Source: JBGAJN01 sp044224905 (GTDB lineage Bacteria > Verrucomicrobiota > Verrucomicrobiia > Limisphaerales > JBGAJN01). From it: a stretch of DNA of 64,000 nt. The stretch lies in NCBI GenBank assembly GCA_044224905.1, contig JBGAJN010000001.1, positions 2,190,575-2,254,574 on the forward strand, read 5' to 3'. The notes below the pieces were generated by a model, which made no database searches, was not told where the DNA came from, and saw only the letters and a program-made list of their open reading frames with translations. This document shows positions 25,901 to 33,065 of this stretch, one piece after another. Made by a program: the position numbers and the translations under genes. How positions within the stretch are numbered: position 1 is the stretch's first letter; each line of letters opens with the position of its first letter.

Positions 25901-26147
25901 AATCGCCGAGGCGGTGCAGACCGCGCTGGGTGCCGAACCGCGCGTTGGCTTCTACACTCCGGACGAGTTCATCACCCACCTGCAACAATTGCCGGTTCCG
26001 CCGACACCGAGTCCGGCTCCCACCCAAACCATTCGTCGTGGTCGCACCGTGACGGTGAAGACCCGCGAGCTCTCGCCCGCGGAACGGCGGGAAAAAGAAG
26101 CCGCCCGCATTGCCTTGCTGGCGGAAATCATGCGGGCGAAACCGTAG
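22965..26147 (+). CDS. VirD4/HerA-like DNA-transfer ATPase with C-terminal nuclease-like domain
   Basis: The 1060-residue protein has an uncharacterised N-terminal half, then a RecA-type ATPase core. Walker A GASGTGKST is at about residue 408, VLDPHGDLVNRILE near 430, a Walker B-like LYLDEFPSFL near 650, and the sensor-like LILAHQELQQL follows. This matches type IV conjugative coupling ATPases (TraM-recognition type). A proline-rich linker (about 805-885) leads to a domain with VDVLLERQGQTIACEIGV (about 927-947), which has the D...ExG spacing of a PD-(D/E)xK-like fold with Gly replacing Lys. GAGGA precedes the ATG at 22965. With the PEGA and membrane proteins it forms a minimal transfer-like operon; no pilus or VirB genes are visible. 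Confidence 0.8.
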   Translation: MGRIDELVSAEFAAWEQRGRGWQVWPQPVRPEPAFAEFAGYHLPDAQRPVDDGIRATFFASLFDSIQAKLNRQPVVEPEEIVEPEPVASEEPLTEELVVSLPSSLDLPDDALRSFLDSLHGSTEPTGFELLGTNEGITIQFAASPQDAPALQRQLQAFLPKLPLAPAQSRLAEAWTQRDGVGFIVDFGLAHEFMLLLQTGHAVDPFVGLVAALNELQRDEVAVFQVLFQPVQNPWPPSVWKSVTDAHGKALFVNRLQLIPGTKAKLEQPLFGVVVRAAAKAETFERSAAIVREMAEALRSFSRMEANRLIPLTNDEYPFELHEEDLILRQSRRSGMLLNRDELLGFVHLPSDEVRAPRLCRERTQTKAAPASALASSGILLGHNRHAGRSNPVRLTADQRVKHLHLIGASGTGKSTLLFNLIQQDIESGQGLAVLDPHGDLVNRILEIIPPHRLEDVILIDPTDEEYSIGFNILSAHSDFEKNLLASDLVSIFRRLSSSWGDQLNSVLNNAIRAFLESTRGGTLSELQRFLLDPGFRNEFLETVRDPDVVFYWRKAFPQLGGNKSIGPVLTRLDAFLGPKPIRYMVSQTANHLDFSQILDTGKIVLAKLSQGQIGKENAFLLGSLLVSKFQQLAMSRQRLSVEERRDFWLYLDEFPSFLTPSMAEILAGARKYRLGLILAHQELQQLQRDSDVASAVMSNPYARVVFRVGDSDANALAKGFASFDAKDLLNLETGEAIGRLERSDRDFNLTIPLPVEIDPESARHKREAVIQASHRKYATPRAEIEAALLRKLSLIDVEEPAAKPKTKPTAPPLPHVADPTASEVPQPTGSEKVSVEPPVEVKPAKVLETMAPIAPKEVKPPESAGVAPVTVLESATAPKPETPKPPYVPAEMGIGGAQHQTTQKRIKKAAEELGFLATIEKPIPNGNVDVLLERQGQTIACEIGVTTPVDQEFRNLQKCLAAGFPHVAMISRPERLRQIAEAVQTALGAEPRVGFYTPDEFITHLQQLPVPPTPSPAPTQTIRRGRTVTVKTRELSPAERREKEAARIALLAEIMRAKP

Positions 26148-26165
26148 CGGCAGCGTTTGGGGAAA

Positions 26166-26396
26166 TTACTTCCTTTCCAAACGGTAAAAGGGACCGGTCA
26201 ATTTGTAGGGAGAATAGGTTTCAATCATCCGCTGGCGCAGCTTGAGCAGGCTTAGATGGGGTCGTTCCTCGGCATGAAAAATGGAGGGCTGGGAAACCTC
26301 CATGTCCCGCGCGGCTTGCGCCCGGCTTTTTCCGGATGCCTTACGGAATCGTTTTGCCAACGCTGCCAACTCGCGTTCAACCAGTTCTTTTGCCAT
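26166..26396 (-). CDS. Small helix-turn-helix regulator
   Basis: The 76-residue protein contains an XRE-like helix-turn-helix: FRKASGKSRAQAARDMEVSQ then PSIFHAEERP. It reads away from the serine recombinase, with an 84-bp shared intergenic holding short dyads (for example CTTCA/TGAAG around 26461-26474). A role as repressor of itself and the recombinase is plausible by position. An ATG four codons upstream (26408) is possible; the MAKEL start fits a spaced ribosome-binding site no worse. Confidence 0.6.
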   Translation of the reverse strand: MAKELVERELAALAKRFRKASGKSRAQAARDMEVSQPSIFHAEERPHLSLLKLRQRMIETYSPYKLTGPFYRLERK

Positions 26397-26480
26397 GGCA
26401 CAGGACATACCAATAGTTACATAAATTAGCTACACTTTTCTCTTGCCAAAACCCGGTGCCTTCAGGCATGAAGTAGTGCC

Positions 26481-28019
26481 ATGAAGGACAATTCTGTTCT
26501 CGCTTCATCGGCCCGCCCCAAAGCCGGCACCAAGAACGTCGGCATCTGGATTCGGGTGAGCACCGAGGATCAAGCCCAAGGCGAGAGTCCCGAGCACCAC
26601 GAGCACCGTGCCCGCGCCTACGCGGAATCAAAGGGTTGGCACGTGAGCGAAGTGTATGACCTCGCGGGCGTGAGCGGCAAATCGGTGATGGAGCATCCGG
26701 AAGCGAAACGGATGCTCGTCGACATCAAGCGCGGCCAGATCACCGGACTCATTTTCAGCAAGCTGGCCCGGCTCTCCCGCAACAAGCGTGAACTCGAGGA
26801 TTTCGCGGAGCTGTTTCAAAACGCCAACGCGGACATGATTTCGCTACAGGAGTCCATCGACACCTCGACCCCGGCCGGCCGCCTCTTCTACACCATGATC
26901 GCCGCCATGGCGCAGTGGGAACGCGAGGAGATTGCCGATCGGGTCAAAGCCTCGGTGGGCGTCCGGGCCAGGCTCGGTAAACCACTCAATGGCACCGCCC
27001 CCTATGGTTACCGCTGGCAGGACAAGCAACTGGTGCCGCATCCCGAACAGGCTCCGATTCGAAAACTGGCCTACGAACTCTATTTGACCCACCGCCGCAA
27101 AGGGGTGGTCGCCCGGCTCTTGAACGAGCGCGGGTATCGCACGAGCACGAATTCCAAGTGGAGCGACATGGCGGTGCGCCGCATTCTCGCCGATCCCAGC
27201 GCCAAAGGCGTCCGCATCTACAACAGTTCGCGCAAAACGGGCGTGTGGTCGAGTGAAGCCCGGCCCGAGAGCGAATGGATCACCGTGCCCGTCCCGCCCA
27301 TCATTCCGGAATCCCTCTGGAACCAGGTGAATCAGATTCTTGAAGAACAGACCAAACTAGCGAGTCGCCCAAGCCGCAGACCGGTGCACTTGTTTTCTGG
27401 CCTCGCGGTCTGCCATTGTGGCGGTCGGATGTGGGTTCCCTCCAATTCGCCCAAGTATGTCTGCCAAAACTGCCGGAACAAGATTCCGGTGGTGGATTTG
27501 GAAGGCATCTTCTACGAAGAGTTGAAGGCGTTCTTTACCAACCCGACGGCCATTGCCGGCCACCTGCTCAATGCGAAACAGAACCTGACCGAAAAGGAGC
27601 AGTTGCTTCAGGTGCAGAAGAGCGAGATTGGCAAAGTCCGGGAAAAGATGAAACAGACCCACGAGCTCTACCTCGCCCGGCAGATTTCGGTGGAGGGCTT
27701 CGGCGACATCTACAAACCTTTGGAGCAGCGCCTGGCCCAACTTCAATCCGAACTGCCGAAGCTGGAGGGAGAGATCGATTCCTTGAAGGTGAACAACCTC
27801 TCGGCGGATGAGGTTCTCTCGGAAGCCAACCAGTTGTATGCCCGGTGGCCACAACTGCCGGGTGACGCGAAGCGTCGGATCGTGGAAGGAATATTGGAGA
27901 AGGCGGTCATCGGCCCCGGCGACAAAATCGAGCTAACCCTCTCCTACCTGCCTACTTCTGAAGAGATGTTAACTTCCCAACAGCGCCTGATGGCCGGGTT
28001 CGCTGCAGCGCATGGTTAG
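26481..28019 (+). CDS. Large serine recombinase
   Basis: The 512-residue protein has an N-terminal resolvase domain with VGIWIRVSTEDQ (catalytic Ser27), LIFSKLARLSRNKRE (arginines of the active site) and AAMAQWEREEIADRV. The 'Recombinase' DNA-binding domain follows (GTAPYGYRWQ, LTHRRKGVVARLLNERGY, DMAVRRILADP). A zinc ribbon has CHCGGRMW...CQNC (about residues 310-335), and a coiled coil covers about 365-455. All parts of a phage/ICE-type integrase are present. It lies at the right end of the element, next to a divergent regulator, and is the most likely enzyme for integration and excision. Confidence 0.9.
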   Translation: MKDNSVLASSARPKAGTKNVGIWIRVSTEDQAQGESPEHHEHRARAYAESKGWHVSEVYDLAGVSGKSVMEHPEAKRMLVDIKRGQITGLIFSKLARLSRNKRELEDFAELFQNANADMISLQESIDTSTPAGRLFYTMIAAMAQWEREEIADRVKASVGVRARLGKPLNGTAPYGYRWQDKQLVPHPEQAPIRKLAYELYLTHRRKGVVARLLNERGYRTSTNSKWSDMAVRRILADPSAKGVRIYNSSRKTGVWSSEARPESEWITVPVPPIIPESLWNQVNQILEEQTKLASRPSRRPVHLFSGLAVCHCGGRMWVPSNSPKYVCQNCRNKIPVVDLEGIFYEELKAFFTNPTAIAGHLLNAKQNLTEKEQLLQVQKSEIGKVREKMKQTHELYLARQISVEGFGDIYKPLEQRLAQLQSELPKLEGEIDSLKVNNLSADEVLSEANQLYARWPQLPGDAKRRIVEGILEKAVIGPGDKIELTLSYLPTSEEMLTSQQRLMAGFAAAHG

Positions 28020-28031
28020 GCGATTGGGTGT

Positions 28032-28352
28032 TCATCTCTGTCGTGTAATCCATCGGAGCAAAAAATACACGGGTGCTGCAATGATCATGACGATGATCGA
28101 TGCCTCATGTCTGGAAGCTGCGTCCGCCCACCACTCAACGGCACGACCCGATGCGAACAAGCCGACGAGCAGAAGAACCACGCCTAAAACTCCGACGCCC
28201 CAGAAAAGAACCCAAGCAAACGTCGTCCACTCGGATGAGCGGTCGCCCTGCTTGTGCCAGACCCAACATGGAAGCGCGACGAAGACCAAGCCGAGCGTCA
28301 GAAGGAAGGAGCGCCCGTAGCCAACCCAATCTGAATCGTGCGAGCGTGGCAT
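28032..28352 (-). CDS. Small membrane protein
   Basis: The 106-residue protein has three predicted membrane segments: SFLLTLGLVFVALPCWVW, FAWVLFWGVGVLGVVLLLVG and ASIIVMIIAAPVYFLLRW. The polar N-terminus and linkers are short. It is convergent with the recombinase gene, 12 bp away, and I do not recognise a family. The clean hydrophobic pattern makes it more credible than the two overlapping frames on the other strand. Confidence 0.5.
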   Translation of the reverse strand: MPRSHDSDWVGYGRSFLLTLGLVFVALPCWVWHKQGDRSSEWTTFAWVLFWGVGVLGVVLLLVGLFASGRAVEWWADAASRHEASIIVMIIAAPVYFLLRWITRQR

Positions 28353-28425
28353 AATCGCCTAACATTGGTATTGAGCGACAGAATTGTCGGATATCGCTTC
28401 CATTGATTTCAAAGGTAAAACCGCC

Positions 28426-28451
28426 TTTTTACCATGTCCAGCAGGGATTTC
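28426..28451. repeat. Candidate right attachment-site repeat
   Basis: These bases match 315-340 at 21 of 26 positions, including TTTTTACCAT. They lie about 400 bp beyond the recombinase stop. Imperfect similarity with a short exact core is expected for serine-recombinase attL/attR pairs, but chance similarity cannot be excluded from one sequence. Confidence 0.3.
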
Positions 28452-28552
28452 GGGAGGCTATTTGGGTGAATATTGAACCGGCAAAAGCGACCATGCGCAG
28501 GTTCATCCCCTAAAACTCCGCGAGCCGTGGCGCGAGGGAAGCCGTTTGCGCC

Positions 28553-28793
28553 CGACCACGACTCGGCTTTTTGCCACCTCGGCATAGTTCCGGCCGATCT
28601 GAGCTGTGATTTCCCGGATCGCAGCTCGGTTTTTCCGCGTCCCGACTCAGTTGCCGGAAATCTGAGCTCAGATTTCTCAAATCACGACTCGGGGATGATA
28701 AATCACGACTCTCTTCTACCAAAACTCGACTCAGATCTCCCAAATCACGACTCAGATTTCCGATAACTCGACTCAGTTTTTATAAAACTGAGT
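28553..28793. repeat. Degenerate 21-nt-period tandem repeat (about 11 units)
   Basis: Units follow an approximate pattern aaTCaCGACTCaGaTTtcc, for example 'aatcacgactcggggatgata' at 28680-28700. The final unit contains a perfect palindrome ACTCAGTTTT-TAT-AAAACTGAGT (28771-28793). Because 21 is a multiple of 3, frames on both strands read as heptapeptide repeats (…NHDSDFR… forward, …SRDLRNL… reverse). There is no good start context, so I regard it as non-coding repeat DNA. Confidence 0.7.
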
Positions 28794-29018
28794 GACGTCA
28801 TCCGCTGGGAAGGCCCGTTTTTGCCCGGTTTTGGGACGGTCAAGACAGTCCGTGTCCTGATTCTGGACGGTCTTTCCGCTAAATGCTCAAAAAACGGGGT
28901 GGTTTGGCCGGAAATTCTCAGAAATGAGAATTTGGCATTGCCGTTGCTAACTCTCTTCCGACGGCACTTAAACCAAACGTCCGGCTCGATACCGAGACGC
29001 GCCGTCAGGAAGGAAAAC

Positions 29019-29738
29019 ATGAGTGACAACGTGCTCAAGTGGGATGGTCTGGGGCGATGGAATCCATCGTTCCGCTGGGACCAGGTCCTTCCGCCGCAGA
29101 AGAAGAAAGGAGCTATGGCTCAAGTTAAACTCGAAACGCAAAGCCTCGCCGATGGCGTCATCATCGCCAGCGGCCGGGCCATTCACACCGCCATGACCGG
29201 TAATGCGGCGTTCCCCAACCCGTGCCCGCCCTTGGTGGATTTCCTCGGGCTGGTGGACGCGGCGGATGCAAAGCTCACGGAGTATCAAGCCGCGGTGCAG
29301 ACGGCCGAGATGTTGCGCGAGGAAAAAGACGCGGCGATCGCGGCGCTGATTGCGGCCATGAGTTGTCAGGGCGCCTATGTGCAGGCGGCCAGCGGTGGCG
29401 ACGCGGCGTTGATCATGAGCGCGGGGATGCAGGTGCGCAGCACGCCCTCGCCCGTCGGTGAGCCGGCGCAGGTGCTCAACTTGCGCGTCATTGCCAACAG
29501 CATGGCGGGCGCCCTGGCGGTGGACTGGGACAAGGTGTATGGGGCCAGGTCCTACGAAGTCGAAACCTCGCCCGATCCGCTCGGCGCGGATACGTGGGGC
29601 AACCGCAAGACGGTCACGGGTTCGCGCACGAAGTTGACGGGCCTGACGAGCGTCACGCGGTGCTGGGTGCGCGTGCGCGCCATTGGTGCCGCCGGTCCCG
29701 GCGCGTGGAGTGATCCCGCGGTGAAGACGGTGCCGTGA
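29019..29738 (+). CDS. Fibronectin type III domain protein
   Basis: The 239-residue protein starts MSDNVLKWDGLGRWNPSFRW. A helical region follows (about 35-125, AMTGNAAFPNPCPPLVDFLG and AAVQTAEMLREEKDAAIAAL). It ends in a fibronectin type III domain (about 150-239) with VDWDKVYGARSYEVETSPDP, TGLTSVTRCWVRVRAIGAAG and GPGAWSDPA. Two starts have good ribosome-binding sites: ATG 29019 after AGGAAGGAAA and ATG 29115 (MAQVKLET) after AAAGGAG. A short WxW-type leader plus MAxVKL protein may also be two translation products. No secretion signal was found. The next gene encodes a collagen-like protein. Similar pairs are common in Verrucomicrobiota and their role is unknown. Confidence 0.65.
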   Translation: MSDNVLKWDGLGRWNPSFRWDQVLPPQKKKGAMAQVKLETQSLADGVIIASGRAIHTAMTGNAAFPNPCPPLVDFLGLVDAADAKLTEYQAAVQTAEMLREEKDAAIAALIAAMSCQGAYVQAASGGDAALIMSAGMQVRSTPSPVGEPAQVLNLRVIANSMAGALAVDWDKVYGARSYEVETSPDPLGADTWGNRKTVTGSRTKLTGLTSVTRCWVRVRAIGAAGPGAWSDPAVKTVP

Positions 29739-29743
29739 ACCAA

Positions 29744-29830
29744 GCAGTTGAGTGTTGAGAGTCGGGGAGGTGAGTGTTTCCTCAGATGACTTCAGTTCCC
29801 CGCTCTCGACCGCTCAACATTCAACTCTAA
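29744..29830. repeat. Long imperfect inverted repeat between the Fn3 and collagen-like genes
   Basis: GTTGAGTGTTGAGAG...CGGGGA on the left pairs imperfectly with CCCCGCTCTCGACCGCTCAA and CATTCAAC on the right. Similar 'gttgaatgttgag' hairpins recur as dispersed intergenic elements in related genomes, to my knowledge. It may be a terminator or a mobile repeat. Confidence 0.45.
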
Positions 29831-29852
29831 TAACTCTCAACTAATTCTCACT

Positions 29853-30455
29853 ATGCCTTTCGATCCCAATTTTCCGGCGTTTGATTCGCCACTCTCGTCC
29901 GACGACATGCGCGAGCAATTGAACGCGCTCAATGACAAGATTGATTCCGTGCCCGCCGGCCCGCAAGGTCCGCAGGGTGATCCGGGACCGCAAGGCCCGC
30001 CGTTTGCGGACGCGGTGGTGGATGGCGTGAATACGCTGGGCCCGGACAGCGGCGCCACGGTGACGGTAACATATGACGGGCTGGATGTGCATTTCACCTT
30101 CGGTCTCCCTCGTGGTCACGACGGCGCCGATGGCGCGGACGGCGACACTGGCCCGCAAGGACCGCAAGGGCCGCAGGGTGAAAAAGGGGACAAAGGCGAT
30201 CCCGGCGATCCGGGCGGCCCGCAAGGTCCCAAAGGGGATCCGGGTGATCCGGGCCAGACGGGCGCGCAAGGGGATCAAGGCCCGCCGGGCGAGGTGAGCG
30301 CGGCGCAATTGAATGACGCGATCGACGGCACAGCGCGGAACATTAACGGAGTGATCGAGGCGTTTACCGGCACGTTCAGCAACCCGCCGACGCAATCGGA
30401 GATGCAAGATTTCGCCGCGTATGTAGAGACGATGCGGCAGGGGCTTTTACGGTAG
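29853..30455 (+). CDS. Collagen-like repeat protein
   Basis: The 200-residue protein has a short N-terminal region (FPAFDSPLSSDDMREQLNAL) and a first Gly-X-Y tract (GPQGPQGDPGPQGPP). A beta-rich insert follows (DAVVDGVNTLGPDSGATVTV, then TYDGLDVHFTFGLPRG). A second tract of about 20 Gly-X-Y triplets contains GDKGDPGDPG and one GGP break. A C-terminal helical part (SAAQLNDAIDGTARNINGVI) resembles small trimerisation domains. Prokaryotic collagens form trimers in phage fibres or surface structures. No export signal was seen, which fits a fibre-like particle or an unusual export route. Confidence 0.75.
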   Translation: MPFDPNFPAFDSPLSSDDMREQLNALNDKIDSVPAGPQGPQGDPGPQGPPFADAVVDGVNTLGPDSGATVTVTYDGLDVHFTFGLPRGHDGADGADGDTGPQGPQGPQGEKGDKGDPGDPGGPQGPKGDPGDPGQTGAQGDQGPPGEVSAAQLNDAIDGTARNINGVIEAFTGTFSNPPTQSEMQDFAAYVETMRQGLLR

Positions 30456-30551
30456 AATTCAGGATTCAGAATTCAGGATTCAGAATTCAGGATTCGGGAG
30501 ATGGGAGATGGGAGATGGGAGATGGGAGATGGGAGATGGGAGATGGGAGAA
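30455..30551. repeat. Two adjacent tandem repeat arrays
   Basis: A 14-nt unit GAATTCAGGATTCA is present about three times (30455-30496). It is followed by eight copies of the 7-nt unit GGGAGAT (30496-30551, last copy diverged). The first array begins at the last base of the collagen-like gene's stop codon. Slippage-prone and likely variable in length between strains. Confidence 0.85.
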
Positions 30552-30553
30552 AT

Positions 30554-30690
30554 GGTAGGGACCGTGCGCCGGGTTGCGGTGCTACGGAGAAGGTCAGACG
30601 CGCGTTACGGGAGGGGTGATTCCATCGCCCGAATTCCGTCGCCTGACGCTGCGCTCGGCGACGGGGACGTCGCAGCGCAACATCCCTACC
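30554..30690. repeat. Short element with imperfect terminal inverted repeats
   Basis: GGTAGGGA at 30554-30561 and TCCCTACC at 30683-30690 form outer ends, and the inner bases continue to match loosely (GTGCGCCGGGTTGCG against GCAGCGCAACA). The enclosed 137 bp are GC-rich with no protein-like frame. Size and ends fit a MITE- or REP-like dispersed element; its family cannot be assigned from one copy. Confidence 0.4.
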
Positions 30691-30768
30691 GATGTGATGA
30701 CGGTCGCGGCACGAGGCTGGCACCAGCGAATGCAACGGCGCGAGGTTGGAGCAGGGCGGTGTCCCGGT

Positions 30769-32952
30769 TTACTTGAGCAACTCTTTCACCTTCGCGGCAT
30801 CACTGGTCGGTGGCTGGCACGCGGTGCCGGTGCAGAGGTAAACCACGGGACCGTCCTTCGCGGGCAGGGTCTTGGCGAAGGGTTCCACGGCGCCGGTCGT
30901 GCCGAGCACGACTTTGTTCGGTTGAAACACCGAGTGCGCCGCGCGCAACAGCGCCTGCGCCGCCGGCGATTTCACGTCGCCCGCGATGACGACGCGCTTG
31001 GGTTCTTCGAGCAGGAAGTCGAGCGCTTGCAACATGAAGGGGACGGCTTGCGGCAATTGCTGCATGCGTTCGGCGAAAAGTTGCAGGCTCTTTTCCGCGG
31101 CCGTCTTGAACTCCTTCCGATCGGTAATCGCGGCGAGCTTCAGCAAGGAAAGGATCGCGACGGAATTGCCCGAGGGCTCCGCGCCGTCGTAGTCCTCCTT
31201 CACGCGCAGGATCAAATCGGCCGAGCCGGCGGCGCTTTGCCAGAACCCGCCGATCTTCGCATCGTGAAACTTGTCGATCATCGTTTCCGCGAGCGCGATG
31301 GCGAAGTCGAGGTGCTTGGGCTCCAGCGTGGCTTCGTAGAGGTCGATCACGCCGCTGAGGAGAAACGCGTAGGCGTCGAGCAGTTGCACGGTGTCGCGTT
31401 CGCCGTCGCGCCAACGGTGATAGAGCGTCTTCGTTTTCGCGTCCCACAGCTTGGCCTGAATGAACGCGAGATTCTTCTCGGCAGCGGCGCGATAGGTGGC
31501 GTCGTTCAACACGATCGAAGCGCGGGCGATCGCGCCGAGCATGAGCCCGTTCCACGAGGCGAGCACCTTGTCGTCGAGATGCGGGCGGATGCGTTTGCTG
31601 CGGGTGTCGAACATCTTCTGCTTCGCCGACGCGAGCAACGGCTTGTCCTCTTCGCGCAACATCGGATCGACGATGCTCAGGACGTTCTGCTTCGGCAACG
31701 GCGTGGGATGGCTGTGATCGACGAAGTTGCCCTCCTCGGTGAGGCCGAAATATTTCACGGCCACGTTGAATTCCTCCGGCGTGAGGAACTTGGCGAGCTC
31801 GCTCTTCGTCCAGCAGTAGAACTTGCCCTCGTGACCTTCGCTGTCGGCGTCCTCGGCGGAATAGAAGCCGCCCTCGGGATGAGTCATGTCGCGCTGCAGA
31901 TAGTGGAGAATGTCGCGCACGACCTGGGCGGGCGCGGGATGTTTGGAGATCAAATGCGCGTCGAGATAGAGCTGCGCGAGTTGCGCATTGTCATAGAGCA
32001 TCTTCTCGAAATGCGGCACGAGCCACTTGGCGTCGACGGAGTAGCGCGCGAACCCGCCGCCGAGCTGATCATTCATGCCGCCGGCGGCCATTTTCTCGCA
32101 GGTGATCAACACCATGTTGAGCGCCTCCTGATCGTTCTTCTTCACGGCGTAGCGCAGGAGGAACGACGGCTGGCTGGGACGTGGGAACTTCGGCGCGCCA
32201 CCGAAGCCGCCATTTTGCGGATCGAACTCGTCTTTGAATTTCGCGGCGGCATTGGTGAGAACCGCCGGCGCGAGCAAGGCGTTCGTGCTCTCGCGTTCGA
32301 GATGGTTCGCGAGTTTCGCGTGCAGATCTTCCGCAGAGGTGAGCACATCGCCGCGGCGTTTCTCCCAGACGTTGACGATCTGCTGGAGGATTTGCAGGAA
32401 GCTCGGGCGACCATAACGCGGTTCCGGGGGGAAGTAGGTGCCGGCGACGAAGGGCTTGAGCTCCGGCGTGAGAAAACAGTTCAACGGCCAGCCGCCCTGA
32501 CCAGTCATGGCCTGCGCGGCGGTCATGTAAATCTTGTCCACGTCCGGCCGCTCCTCGCGATCGACCTTGATGCTAACGAAGTGGGCGTTGAGATACTTCG
32601 CGAGATCCTCGTTCTCGAACGACTCGCGTTCCATCACGTGGCACCAATGGCACGTCGAGTAACCAATGCTCAGCAGGATCGGCTTGTTCTCGGCGCGGGC
32701 GCGCGCGAACGCTTCCTCGCCCCACGGATACCAGTCCACGGGATTGTGCTGGTGCTGGAGCAGGTAGGGCGACTTCTCGCGCGCGAGGCGATTGGTGTGC
32801 GAATGGGACTTGGGTGAGGAGGAAATTTCAGTGCTCACAGGCTTGGTGGGTCGGGTGGACGGCGTCGGTTGGCATCCGGAAAACAAACTCGCGCCCAGCG
32901 CGAGGAGCGAACAGGCGGCTTTCGCCCCGGACGAGTTCCGAAATCGTATCAC
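30769..32952 (-). CDS. Thioredoxin-fold DUF255 / SPATA20-YyaL family protein, probable lipoprotein
   Basis: The 727-residue protein has a putative lipoprotein signal (KAACSLLALGASLFSGC, Cys at about 27). A thioredoxin-like DUF255 domain follows, with SPYLLQHQHNPVDWYPWGEE, the cysteine pair in STCHWCHVMERESF and VSIKVDREERPDVDKIYM. The rest is an alpha/alpha toroid like that of glycosyl epimerases (WLVPHFEKMLYDNAQLAQLY, YSAEDADSEGHEGKFYCWT, VLASWNGLMLGAIARAS). The family is conserved from bacteria to the human SPATA20 protein and its enzymatic role is not settled. Length and motifs are complete. The gene is monocistronic; a 747-codon open frame on the opposite strand is a shadow caused by high GC. 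Confidence 0.85.
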   Translation of the reverse strand: MIRFRNSSGAKAACSLLALGASLFSGCQPTPSTRPTKPVSTEISSSPKSHSHTNRLAREKSPYLLQHQHNPVDWYPWGEEAFARARAENKPILLSIGYSTCHWCHVMERESFENEDLAKYLNAHFVSIKVDREERPDVDKIYMTAAQAMTGQGGWPLNCFLTPELKPFVAGTYFPPEPRYGRPSFLQILQQIVNVWEKRRGDVLTSAEDLHAKLANHLERESTNALLAPAVLTNAAAKFKDEFDPQNGGFGGAPKFPRPSQPSFLLRYAVKKNDQEALNMVLITCEKMAAGGMNDQLGGGFARYSVDAKWLVPHFEKMLYDNAQLAQLYLDAHLISKHPAPAQVVRDILHYLQRDMTHPEGGFYSAEDADSEGHEGKFYCWTKSELAKFLTPEEFNVAVKYFGLTEEGNFVDHSHPTPLPKQNVLSIVDPMLREEDKPLLASAKQKMFDTRSKRIRPHLDDKVLASWNGLMLGAIARASIVLNDATYRAAAEKNLAFIQAKLWDAKTKTLYHRWRDGERDTVQLLDAYAFLLSGVIDLYEATLEPKHLDFAIALAETMIDKFHDAKIGGFWQSAAGSADLILRVKEDYDGAEPSGNSVAILSLLKLAAITDRKEFKTAAEKSLQLFAERMQQLPQAVPFMLQALDFLLEEPKRVVIAGDVKSPAAQALLRAAHSVFQPNKVVLGTTGAVEPFAKTLPAKDGPVVYLCTGTACQPPTSDAAKVKELLK

Positions 32953-33065
32953 CGCGAGACGATACTGCGCGTTTGCGGCACGGCAAAGGACAAAGGCGGC
33001 CGACCAGTCCGTTGGAAAGATTTTTCCATCGTCACCCGTGCGCGGGATGCCTTAACGTGGCGGCC

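Larger units (their letters stand above)
28353..29018. other. Repeat-rich gap between element and chromosome
   Basis: No convincing gene was found. The left part contains a hairpin GGTAAAA/TTTTACC (28414-28433) overlapping the right candidate attachment repeat (28426-28451). The middle (28553-28793) is a degenerate 21-nt tandem repeat. The last part leads to a good ribosome-binding site at 29009-29015 for the next gene. Confidence 0.5.

Noticed and set aside
28473..28766. 97-codon frame MNRQKRPCAGSS... over the 21-nt repeats
   Set aside because: The frame exists because the repeat period is divisible by three; there is no ribosome-binding site, and the opposite strand is equally open.
28553..28793. 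Possible CRISPR array
   Set aside because: Units are degenerate and contiguous with no unique spacers, and no cas genes are present.
30496..30551. GGGAGAT repeats as a CRISPR or regulatory array
   Set aside because: A 7-nt direct tandem repeat without spacers is a simple-sequence array.
30574..32817. 747-codon open frame opposite the SPATA20-like gene
   Set aside because: It is antisense to a protein with clear family motifs, is rich in Arg, Glu and His typical of high-GC shadows, and has no recognisable domain.
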